DNA of 49,027 nucleotides from CAZKMM01 sp964553915 (lineage in GTDB: Bacteria; RBG-13-61-14; DRUE01). Positions 25,001-31,725 of this stretch are shown piece after piece. Under the pieces are notes generated by a model. That model worked only from the letters and a program-made list of their open reading frames with translations. It was not told the origin of the DNA and searched no databases. How positions within the stretch are numbered: position 1 is the first letter of the stretch; every line of letters starts with the position of its first letter. Position numbers and translations under genes: made by a program. The stretch covers positions 1-49,027 of the forward strand of contig CAZKMM010000003.1 of NCBI GenBank assembly GCA_964553915.1, given 5' to 3'.

Positions 25001-25257
25001 TTCGGCTCCGCCCGATTTTGATGACCGCACTAACCACTATGCTCGGAGTATTTCCCATTGCTCTTGCTCTGGAAGAAGGAATGGAGATGCAACAACCACT
25101 GGGAATTGCGGTTTTCGGTGGGCTCTTCAGTTCCACCATCCTTACCCTTTTGATTGTCCCGGCAATTTATACCATAATTGATGACATTGCGGAAGATTTG
25201 AAAATGCTGGTGCGGAGAGTCTTTCGTAGAGAAAAGCCCCAGGAAATGAAATCCTGA
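22033..25257 (+). CDS. RND-family efflux pump (AcrB/MexB/CzcA superfamily)
   Basis: The 1074-aa proton-driven pump has the usual duplicated layout: TM1 near residue 15, a large periplasmic loop, TM2-6 (residues about 340-510), TM7, the second loop, and TM8-12 (about 870-1045). The proton-relay aspartates are visible in TM4 as GKLVDDSIVVVEN. Divergence in the porter loops does not let me name a substrate. The acidic-pair context fits the hydrophobe/amphiphile (HAE) side better than heavy-metal pumps, but this is not certain. It is the last gene of the tetR-tolC-hlyD-RND operon and is followed by a strong terminator. Confidence 0.95.
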   Translation: MSFFNFPIRRPVTIVMWMLIISVVGIIALWRLPLEMMPEIEFPQLTVVTGYSGAGPEEVEKRLTKPLEEVIRTVPDIKNVKSISSEGMSVLICEFNWGTDLDTASNDIRDRIERVKDYLPEEAEQPFIFKINVQEMPVVILHLIGEGRGRFELGKMADDIVSPLLERVPGVASAMVMGKLDREIKVEVNKDKLLAYGLDLTDIVNAIRYHNLDMTIGHINLPRTRLEIKAKGEFTDLEELRNLVVGYGISPAQRQNLELKKALRMAQPLEGKGSVSPIRLRDVAEVIDGYEEVEESIRRIEEGKTYSGVALIVMKESDANIVETARNIKKALPDIQKRLPEEVKLTEAIDMSDFITDSINALKRAAYEGAIGAGLVLLLFLFSFAPTLIVAVSIPLSLLIAFACIYFAGYSLNMITLGALVVALGKLVDDSIVVVENTFRYLEKGWEPRRAAEQGVREVAIAITGATVVAVIIFLPLAFIRGLSSQLFRPFAVTFFFALMGSLLVAFTIVPMLCSRFLRPRPAVRKSGKPKKQVFSHIQNAYAWILAWTLDNRGKVLALAVLVLVFTLVVLKYKIPTQFMAEADVGAYQITMKLPTGTPYKETEKVVKSIEDQIIKTFPDLKASVEIIGESSDPRRAVMSGGKAMGTNDARLIFLFKKKSEGGFNRFPQVRAFWDEIEKQLPSAQIAFANMGMESAMGGERKPVEIKIFGEDLQVLRKIAEELADRLKNIEGIRDVTTSMEEKAPREEFFFDRTLLSSYGLVTAQAEMTMNTALDGQIASRYREAGDEYDIRVRFREQDRDDLKDIENIPLSSPFGFQLPARAVGKFRSSLTPVFIERENSKRMVTVEASKTERPLSEIIKDVNQVLESYPFPEQYFYEFGGDWEDKQEAFADLGIMLILSVFLVYMVLASLYESLVHPFTIMSAIPFAFTGALIALWITNTPLDTSAYIGMIMLVGIVATNSIVLIDFVLEYHRQGMPRREAVIEAGRVRLRPILMTALTTMLGVFPIALALEEGMEMQQPLGIAVFGGLFSSTILTLLIVPAIYTIIDDIAEDLKMLVRRVFRREKPQEMKS

Positions 25258-25273
25258 AAAAATCTCTGGAAAA

Positions 25274-25310
25274 AGCCCGGGAGAAAATTTGCTCCCGGGC
25301 TCTTCTTTTT
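25274..25310. terminator. Bidirectional intrinsic terminator
   Basis: A perfect 10-bp stem, AGCCCGGGAG (25274-25283) with CTCCCGGGCT (25292-25301) and an 8-nt loop, is followed by a T-rich tract on the plus strand and by TTTTT on the minus strand. It separates the convergent efflux and sulfatase-like operons and can serve both. Confidence 0.9.
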
Positions 25311-25325
25311 CTCCCCGGTTGAAAT

Positions 25326-26732
25326 TTATTTTATATACCCAAGGCTTTTTAGTTCTTTAATGGTTCTTTGGTCCAGCTCCACCTGCTCTGCTTTTCCCCG
25401 GGATTGCCGAAAAACCTGCAAAAGCTGATAAATATACTCCTTAACCCGGGGATTGGTCGGAGAAAAAATATTGTTCCGCTCCTTGGGGTCTTTATTTAAA
25501 TCATAAAGCTCCAGATAATTTTTTACCAGAGGAGAATTGAGATTCTTCAAGAGCTTGACCAGATTCTCCATTTCATATTCCTGCACCCCGGCATTGAAAA
25601 CCAGTTTATACCGCTCGGTGCGGATGCTTCTCGGAACCTTTCCCCGATAGGTCTCAGAATAGATGTATTTGGTTTTCTTTTTTGGAGAAAAGATGTTTTC
25701 TCCGGACAGATTCGGACATTTTATCTTTGCCAGATGGCAGATGGTGGGGAAAAGGTCAATGGTCTGAACCAGATGGTCATTGGTTTGATTTTCCTTCAGC
25801 ACTCCGGGGAAAATTATATAAAGCGGGATATGGAGCTGTTCTTCATAAAGGGTGAAGCCGTGCCCGAAGCCTTTGTGCTCATAAAACTCCTCGCCGTGGT
25901 CTGCGAGAATAATCAAAAGGGTATTTTTTAACCAGCCCCTCATCTCCAGAGCAGAGATAAATCTTTTGAAGGCATCATCCCAGTAGTTAATCTGAGCATC
26001 ATAAAGCGCAACTGTATATTCCAGGCTCAGGCGGTCTGGCTCCTGAGCAAACCGCCAGGGTCCATTAAATTGATAAATATATAAACCGCGGGGAGGTCCA
26101 AAGAAATAAAGCCCCTGATAACTAGCCGGGGGATTATAAGGCATATGAACATCCATATAATGGACATAAACAAAAACCGGTTTTTCTTGATGCTGGTCCA
26201 ACCACTCAAGCACTGCCCGATTAAGCTCATCTGCCCGGGTAAGAGAATTCAGATATTGATAATGGTCAAATCCCTGATTTAAGCCAAAAAACTCCCTAAG
26301 ATGGGGATTGGTGACAAAAGCACCAGTAGTATAGCGGTTATTTTTAAACGCCTCTGCCATAGTGAGAAATTTATCTGATAAAATATCGCTTAAAATCTTA
26401 TTCTCATTCTCCAGACTGGGAGAAGCTGCCTTTCTTACCTTATGCACCACCGGTAGCAGTCCAGTAAATAAAGAACTCACCACCACTTTGGTATGGGTGG
26501 ATTGAGTAAAAGCATTGGTGAACCTGATTCCCCGCCTGCCAAACCGGGCAAGAAAAGGATTGGTGTTTCGGTGATAGCCGTAATCTGCCAGATGGTCTGC
26601 TCTGAGGCTGTCAATTAAAAGAATCATTACATTGGGAGGTGGAGCGGTTTTTTTGGGGCAGGAAATGGTCAGAGATAAAAGAACAAACATCCCGATTCCA
26701 AGAAGCACCTTTGCGGAAATTTTCTTTCTCAT
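25326..26732 (-). CDS. Sulfatase-superfamily lipoprotein without the CxPxR motif
   Basis: The 468-aa protein has a lipoprotein signal (lipidated C25 in LTISC) and an alkaline-phosphatase/sulfatase fold: VMILLIDSLRADHLADYGY at the N-terminus, LIILADHGEEFYEHKGFGHG with metal ligands, and a C-terminal subdomain. The position of the formylglycine Cys/Ser is occupied by T81 in STHTKVVVSSLFTG, and the Pro and Arg that guide maturation are absent. It is therefore unlikely to be a classic sulfatase. Relatives that use threonine are phospho-head-group transferases or hydrolases such as LtaS-type enzymes. It follows glpK by 39 nt but has its own promoter candidate. Confidence 0.85.
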   Translation of the reverse strand: MRKKISAKVLLGIGMFVLLSLTISCPKKTAPPPNVMILLIDSLRADHLADYGYHRNTNPFLARFGRRGIRFTNAFTQSTHTKVVVSSLFTGLLPVVHKVRKAASPSLENENKILSDILSDKFLTMAEAFKNNRYTTGAFVTNPHLREFFGLNQGFDHYQYLNSLTRADELNRAVLEWLDQHQEKPVFVYVHYMDVHMPYNPPASYQGLYFFGPPRGLYIYQFNGPWRFAQEPDRLSLEYTVALYDAQINYWDDAFKRFISALEMRGWLKNTLLIILADHGEEFYEHKGFGHGFTLYEEQLHIPLYIIFPGVLKENQTNDHLVQTIDLFPTICHLAKIKCPNLSGENIFSPKKKTKYIYSETYRGKVPRSIRTERYKLVFNAGVQEYEMENLVKLLKNLNSPLVKNYLELYDLNKDPKERNNIFSPTNPRVKEYIYQLLQVFRQSRGKAEQVELDQRTIKELKSLGYIK

Positions 26733-26739
26733 AGTTTAT

Positions 26740-26768
26740 ATTTTCCCAGACTATAGGAATAGGGTCAA
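26740..26768 (-). promoter_or_regulatory. Possible promoter of the sulfatase-like gene
   Basis: On the minus strand TTGACC (26763-26768) and GAAAAT (26740-26745) are 17 nt apart, immediately downstream of the glpK stop. The -10 box is a 4/6 match. Confidence 0.35.
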
Positions 26769-26771
26769 TAA

Positions 26772-28268
26772 CTATATATTGCTTTTTACTCTTTTTACCG
26801 CTTCCTGCCAGCCCTGATAAAGCGCCTCTCGTTTTTCCGGGGAAAGAGAAGGCTCAAACCTTGCCTCGGTTTTGCGGAGCTTTTTAATCATCTCACCGCT
26901 TTTCCAGAGACCAATTCCAATTCCTGCCAGATATCCGGCTCCGAGCACTGTGGTCTCTACCTGCTGAGGGCGGTCCACCGCAATCCCCAGAATATCCGCC
27001 TGAAACTGCATCAAAAAGTTATTCTTGCTTGCCCCGCCATCCACCCTAAGCTCGCTGATTTTCCCTGCTTGCTTCTTTAAGTCATTCTCTATTGCTTCAA
27101 CTAAATCCCGGGTTTGATAGGCAATGCTTTCTAAAGCAGAGCGGACAATATGCTCTCTGCTTGCTCCCCGGGTCAAGCCAAGAATTGCTCCCCGAGCCTC
27201 CATATCCCAGTGAGGAGCACCCAGCCCAACAAAAGCCGGAACAAAATACACCCCAGCATTATCCTCCACCTTTTTTGCCAGCTCCTCGCTCTCTGGTGCA
27301 GAGCTGATAATCCCGAGCTGGTCTCTGAGCCATTGAATTACCGCCCCGGTAATAAAAATAGAGCCTTCCAGGGCATAAGCTGGTTTTCCTTCTGGAGAGC
27401 AGGCAATAGTGGTAAGAAGTCCGGAGCGGGAATAAACCAGCTCATCGCCCAGATATACCAGAAGAAATGAGCCAGTGCCATAGGTATTTTTTGCCAGCCC
27501 CGGCTCAAAACAGGCTTGACCAAACAGAGCAGACTGCTGGTCTCCGGCAACCCCGGCAATTGGCACTCCTTTGGGTAATTCCGAACAGTTAGTTTGAGCA
27601 AAAATTCCAGCACTGGTTTTTACTTCAGGCAGAACCGAACCAGGAATTCCGAAAAGTTCCAGAAGCTCATCATCCCATTTTTTCTCTTTGATGTTTAAGA
27701 GCATAGTTCTGCTGGCATTGGTGTAGTCAGTGCAGTGGGCTTCTCCGCCAGAGAGCCTGTAAATCAGCCAGGAGTCTATGGTGCCAAAAGCCAGCTCGCC
27801 TTTTTCTGCTCTCTGGCGAAGCTCGGGCTTGTTATCAAAAAGCCATTTTAATTTGCTGGCAGAAAAATAAGCATCAATCACCAGCCCGGTTTTTTCCCGG
27901 ACTTTTTCTTCCCAGCCCTGCTCTTTTAACTTCTGGCAGATTCCTGCACTGCGTCTGCACTGCCAGACGATTGCATTATAAACCGGCTTAGCGGTTTTTC
28001 TCTCCCATAAAACCGTGGTTTCTCTCTGGTTGGTGATGCCGATTCCTGCAATTTCCGACTCTTTGATTCCTGCTTTTTCCAGGGCAGATTTAATCACCCG
28101 GACCGTCACTTCCCAGATTTCCTCTGGATTATGCTCCACCCATCCCGGCTTGGGGAAAATCTGAGTGAATTCTGAATAAGCTCCGGCAATGATTTCGCCC
28201 TCTGGGTTAATGATAAACGCCCGGCTTCCAGTTGTGCCCTGGTCAATAGCAAGGATATAATCAGCCAT
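26772..28268 (-). CDS. glpK: Glycerol kinase
   Basis: GlpK phosphorylates glycerol to sn-glycerol 3-phosphate with ATP. The 498-aa FGGY kinase shows AIDQGTTGSRAFI at the N-terminus, GITNQRETTVLWE, FGTIDSWLIYRLSGG, YTNASRTMLLNI, YGTGSFLL and VDGGASKNNFLMQFQADIL. Length and motifs are all normal. A ribosome binding site AAGGAGT lies 7 nt before the ATG, within the end of the GH36 gene 4 nt upstream. No glycerol facilitator or GlpD is in the window; the operon context suggests the glycerol comes from the exported GH36 enzyme. Confidence 0.97.
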   Translation of the reverse strand: MADYILAIDQGTTGSRAFIINPEGEIIAGAYSEFTQIFPKPGWVEHNPEEIWEVTVRVIKSALEKAGIKESEIAGIGITNQRETTVLWERKTAKPVYNAIVWQCRRSAGICQKLKEQGWEEKVREKTGLVIDAYFSASKLKWLFDNKPELRQRAEKGELAFGTIDSWLIYRLSGGEAHCTDYTNASRTMLLNIKEKKWDDELLELFGIPGSVLPEVKTSAGIFAQTNCSELPKGVPIAGVAGDQQSALFGQACFEPGLAKNTYGTGSFLLVYLGDELVYSRSGLLTTIACSPEGKPAYALEGSIFITGAVIQWLRDQLGIISSAPESEELAKKVEDNAGVYFVPAFVGLGAPHWDMEARGAILGLTRGASREHIVRSALESIAYQTRDLVEAIENDLKKQAGKISELRVDGGASKNNFLMQFQADILGIAVDRPQQVETTVLGAGYLAGIGIGLWKSGEMIKKLRKTEARFEPSLSPEKREALYQGWQEAVKRVKSNI

Positions 28269-28272
28269 TTTT

Positions 28273-30429
28273 TTACTCCTTGAATTTTATAATAATTTCC
28301 AGAGGCTGGGCATCCAGCTCTGAGAGGTCAAGCTCAAGCCAGTTATTTTCCAATTTGACCCGCCTGGGTGAAAGCAGTTTTTTACCAACCAGAATCTCTT
28401 TAACCTCTCGCTGGCAGTAAGCCAGGAATTTCCCGGCTTCATAAAGCTGAATTTGAGCTTTTTGTCCCGAGATGTTTTCGCTCAGAACCGCCCGGGGGGA
28501 GAGATATTTATCAATCAGCCCGATGCTGGCAAATCCCTTTTCAATTGGAGAGAAAATCCAGAGCCGTGCCTGATATGAGGGAATTCTCATCCTGCCCTGC
28601 TCAGAAAGGCTCATCACCTTCTTTTCCTGACTAAAATGCTCATAGCTGGCAAATTTCTTTCCTTCAAGCCCTTCAACATCTTTGGGCGAATAAGTAAAGG
28701 AAACCGGGAGAGAGAAATAATTGAGATTAAATCCTGCCAGAATCCCGGACTTGCCCACCCGGGTAAAGGCTTTTAAGGCTTTAGTCTGAAATCTCGGGTC
28801 ACCAAATAAACTATCCCGGCAGGGAAGGGCAGGCTGGTCCGGGCGGAGAATTTTTCCGTCCGAGAAGATTAGAGGATAAAGCACTTCCAGTTTTTCTTTT
28901 CCGGCTTTGTCTGTGGTGTAAATCGGACCGCCGGAGATAGCCCGGGCTAAAGCGTGCATTACTGCTCCAGTATTGTGAGTCTGAAACATATCATAATCCG
29001 GATAAGACAGATTGGTAAACCAGAGGGCATTCATAATATTTTTATGAATATGTGCCCTGGGATTATTCAGGGAGAAAGGAAATTCCGGGTTATAATCCGT
29101 GCTCGTCCTTCCAATATTTGTGCCCCACCAGTGATAGACCACATCTATGTTCATCTCCATACAATTGATAACATTATAGTTAAAATAATCTCCTGCGGCT
29201 CGCTGGAGATTTCTCTGCTCCCCTGCCATCGCATAACTGATGGGAATTTTATCTTTGACCAGAGAACTCATCGTGCTCTGATTATCCACCTTGACAAAAT
29301 TAATCCCGGCACCGGTTAAAAACTGATACCAGTCCTGATAAAACTTCTCACCCCTGCCCTCCAGAGGATGAGGAATGGAGCCTTTTTCACTGTAAGGGAA
29401 AAGCGCGGATTTTTCTTTCCTGGCAAGCTCGGAATCATTCAGCACCCCGGACCAGTATCCCTGGAAGGTATGCCAGACCCCAACATACTTCACTCCCAGA
29501 TTTTTCAACTCACCTGCAGTATGAGCCAGCCCCTGAGGGAACTTTTCCGGGTTAGCTTTAAAATCAGTTAAATAACTTGCGTGAGAAATGAGAAACGCAG
29601 AGGTTGGTCCTACGCTCAGCCAGCCGTCATCAATCAGGAAAAAGCCGATGGGAAAGCCTTTTTCTTTATAACTCCTGGCGTGGGTGAGGAGCTTTTTCTC
29701 ATCAATTTTGGTGTAATGAGCATTCCAGGAGCACCAGCCAATGTATTCAAAAATCTCCGGGTAGGGCTTTTCCCAGCGGAGTTTTCCCGGATTTCCCATT
29801 TTCTCCATTCCGTATTTGTAAAGCTCGGGAATCAGTTGATATGGGTCTTTGCCAAGGGCAATTGCCAGCATTGGAACCGGCTCTTTAGGGATAAAATCTG
29901 AAACATAGCTGGAAGCAGACACTTCAATTCCATTGTTCGCCCCGTTGATAATGGAGCGATATCCACTTCCCACCAGAGGTATCATTGCTCCGTATTTTCC
30001 CTCCGGCTCCTGCCAGAGGATGAATTGAATATCTCTGGGAAGCCTTTTAAAGCCAGGGCGGTAAAAAGGCTCGGTCCAGTAGATAAAAGATACCCGGGCG
30101 CCCATTAATTTTTCTGCTCTGGGCGGAATGAGGTTTAAAACTATCCCATTTTCTGCCCCGGGAGGGGATTTTGCCTGATAGTCCAGGGCAAAGAAATAAA
30201 GCTGGTTTTCTTTTTGCTTTTCTTGCTGATAAATCAGGCTCAGCTTCTCCGCACAGGTTTTATTGGCTGAGGTTAAAAGATAACGGGCTGATTTTTCCAG
30301 AGGCGAGGAAGGAAGATATTCTCCCTGACAATCTCCTTCCTTAATTTTTACCTTCACTTCCCAGGCAGATGCGCTCTGAAGTGCCAAAAATATCAGGCTG
30401 AGCAGGGCAAGAATTTTTATCTGCTTCAT
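28273..30429 (-). CDS. Exported GH36-type alpha-galactosidase / raffinose-synthase-like (Sip1) protein
   Basis: The 718-aa protein has a signal peptide (MKQIKILALLSLIFLALQSASA) and the motifs of the raffinose-synthase/Sip1 branch of GH36: IGWCSWNAHY, FFLIDDGWLS, the nucleophile in FVKVDNQS, and the acid/base region YDMFQTHNTGAVMHALARAI followed by SGGPIYTTDK. Members hydrolyse or transfer alpha-galactosyl groups. Plant synthases are cytosolic, so export here points to scavenging. The start at 30429 follows AAAGGAG and opens the signal peptide; an earlier ATG at 30471 adds unrelated residues. It leads the operon with glpK and the sulfatase-like lipoprotein, which suggests a substrate containing galactose and glycerol. 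Confidence 0.88.
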   Translation of the reverse strand: MKQIKILALLSLIFLALQSASAWEVKVKIKEGDCQGEYLPSSPLEKSARYLLTSANKTCAEKLSLIYQQEKQKENQLYFFALDYQAKSPPGAENGIVLNLIPPRAEKLMGARVSFIYWTEPFYRPGFKRLPRDIQFILWQEPEGKYGAMIPLVGSGYRSIINGANNGIEVSASSYVSDFIPKEPVPMLAIALGKDPYQLIPELYKYGMEKMGNPGKLRWEKPYPEIFEYIGWCSWNAHYTKIDEKKLLTHARSYKEKGFPIGFFLIDDGWLSVGPTSAFLISHASYLTDFKANPEKFPQGLAHTAGELKNLGVKYVGVWHTFQGYWSGVLNDSELARKEKSALFPYSEKGSIPHPLEGRGEKFYQDWYQFLTGAGINFVKVDNQSTMSSLVKDKIPISYAMAGEQRNLQRAAGDYFNYNVINCMEMNIDVVYHWWGTNIGRTSTDYNPEFPFSLNNPRAHIHKNIMNALWFTNLSYPDYDMFQTHNTGAVMHALARAISGGPIYTTDKAGKEKLEVLYPLIFSDGKILRPDQPALPCRDSLFGDPRFQTKALKAFTRVGKSGILAGFNLNYFSLPVSFTYSPKDVEGLEGKKFASYEHFSQEKKVMSLSEQGRMRIPSYQARLWIFSPIEKGFASIGLIDKYLSPRAVLSENISGQKAQIQLYEAGKFLAYCQREVKEILVGKKLLSPRRVKLENNWLELDLSELDAQPLEIIIKFKE

Positions 30430-30453
30430 TTTTTTCTCCTTTCTGGCTGGGGT

Positions 30454-30505
30454 TTGTAAAAATTTACTCAAAACTGCTATGATTAGTCAAGTCTTATCAT
30501 AAGAC
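30454..30505. promoter_or_regulatory. Divergent promoters and palindromic operator between GH36 and trmO
   Basis: For the minus strand TTGACT (30485-30490) precedes TAAATT (30461-30466) by 18 nt. For the plus strand TTGTAA (30454-30459) precedes TATGAT (30478-30483) by 18 nt. A perfect palindrome GTCTTAT-C-ATAAGAC at 30491-30505 touches the minus-strand -35 box and covers the plus-strand start region, so one regulator could act on both. Confidence 0.5.
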
Positions 30506-30523
30506 GAGCAGGAGTAGGGGAAG

Positions 30524-31000
30524 ATGAAGAAAGAGATAATTTTAAAGGCAATTGGAGAGCTTCGCACCTGTTATGGTCCGGGTAATTGTCCCTTCCAACC
30601 GCCAATGGATTCTGAGCAGGAATCTCAGATTATTATTTTCCCGGAATTTCAGGAGGGGTTGAAAGGGCTGGAGAAGTTTAACTATATTTATGTTCTTTTT
30701 TATCTTGACCGGAGCGAGCGGGAAAGTCTTAAAGCTCATCCTCCCTGGCTCAAAGGAAAAGAGGTGGGGGTATTTGCCAGCAGGTCTCCTCACCGACCAA
30801 ACTTTATTGGAATGAGTATTGTCCGCTTGAAAAGGGTTGAAGATAATGTCTTAATCACCAGCCCGGTTGATGCTTATGACCGAAGCCCGGTTTTAGACCT
30901 CAAGCCTTATTTTAAAAGTCTGGATTGTAAGGAAGAGGCTAATCTGGGCTGGCTGGAAAAAGAGCCACAAGCAAGGGAAAGATTTGAAAAGCAGAAATAA
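30524..31000 (+). CDS. trmO: TrmO/TsaA-like tRNA (t6A37) methyltransferase
   Basis: TrmO methylates N6-threonylcarbamoyladenosine at position 37 of tRNA-Thr using S-adenosylmethionine. The 158-aa UPF0066 protein shows AIGELRTCYG, GLEKFNYIYVLFYLD, the signature FASRSPHRPNFIGMS and SPVLDLKPYF. It is shorter than the E. coli enzyme (235 aa) and lacks its C-terminal domain, as is common in archaeal and many bacterial members whose substrate is untested. It is monocistronic and divergent from the GH36 operon; its end is 7 nt from the convergent nucleotidyltransferase gene. Confidence 0.88.
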   Translation: MKKEIILKAIGELRTCYGPGNCPFQPPMDSEQESQIIIFPEFQEGLKGLEKFNYIYVLFYLDRSERESLKAHPPWLKGKEVGVFASRSPHRPNFIGMSIVRLKRVEDNVLITSPVDAYDRSPVLDLKPYFKSLDCKEEANLGWLEKEPQARERFEKQK

Positions 31001-31007
31001 TAGAGAG

Positions 31008-31724
31008 TTATTCTCCGGTGCGATTTTTCAGCTCTGTTTCTGCCTGTAATTTTGCCTTCAGGTCATCTACTGGTATCCAGAAGCCAGAAAAGAGATAGCC
31101 AATGATTTTTTCTTGAGAGCCAAGGGCAGGCAGGTATCCCTGCTCAATCAAGGAGCCGGGAGCTTCCGGGAGGTATTTCAGGAAATTTTCTTCCAGAATT
31201 TGCACCCCGCAGTATGCGGTTTTGATGGTGTGCCGGGAAGTTTTTGGTTTTTTCCCGATGGCAAGAACCTGATTTTTTTTGTTCAGGTAGATAGGGGTAA
31301 AAGAGTTGGTTCTGCTCGGGCTTACCACCATTGTGGCAAGAGGATTATGTTTTTGATGATATGAGATAAGCTCCTTTAAATTAAGTTCAATGATGGTATC
31401 CGCATTTAAGGTGAGCCATCTTTGGGCAGGGAAGAATTTCTGAGCATTTTTTATTCCTCCACCGGTGCCGAGAAGCCGGGGCTCAATTAAAAAATGGATT
31501 TTGATTCCCATAAATTCCTCGCCCAGGAAACTCCTTATCTCCTCTGCCCGATGATATAAATTAATCACCACTTCCTTAAATCCTGCCTCCTTTAAGAGCT
31601 GGAGCGGATAATAAATCAGGGGTTTTCCCAAAACCTTTACCAGAGGCTTGGGCAAGCTCTCCCCGGCTTTTTCCATTCTGCTTCCCAGACCCGCAGAGAG
31701 AATCATTGCCCGGAGCTGTTCCAT
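31008..31724 (-). CDS. Sugar-1-phosphate nucleotidyltransferase, MurU-like
   Basis: The 238-aa protein has the NTP-transferase signature MILSAGLGSRM followed by LPKPLVKVLGKPLIYYPLQ, a substrate motif LGTGGGIKNA and the metal site NADTI. The sequence order and TGGGI resemble MurU, the MurNAc-1-phosphate uridylyltransferase of cell-wall recycling, as does its position 1 nt behind an amidase gene. GDP-mannose- or glucose-type enzymes remain possible. The AmgK kinase partner of MurU is not in the window. Confidence 0.85.
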   Translation of the reverse strand: MEQLRAMILSAGLGSRMEKAGESLPKPLVKVLGKPLIYYPLQLLKEAGFKEVVINLYHRAEEIRSFLGEEFMGIKIHFLIEPRLLGTGGGIKNAQKFFPAQRWLTLNADTIIELNLKELISYHQKHNPLATMVVSPSRTNSFTPIYLNKKNQVLAIGKKPKTSRHTIKTAYCGVQILEENFLKYLPEAPGSLIEQGYLPALGSQEKIIGYLFSGFWIPVDDLKAKLQAETELKNRTGE

Positions 31725-31725
31725 T

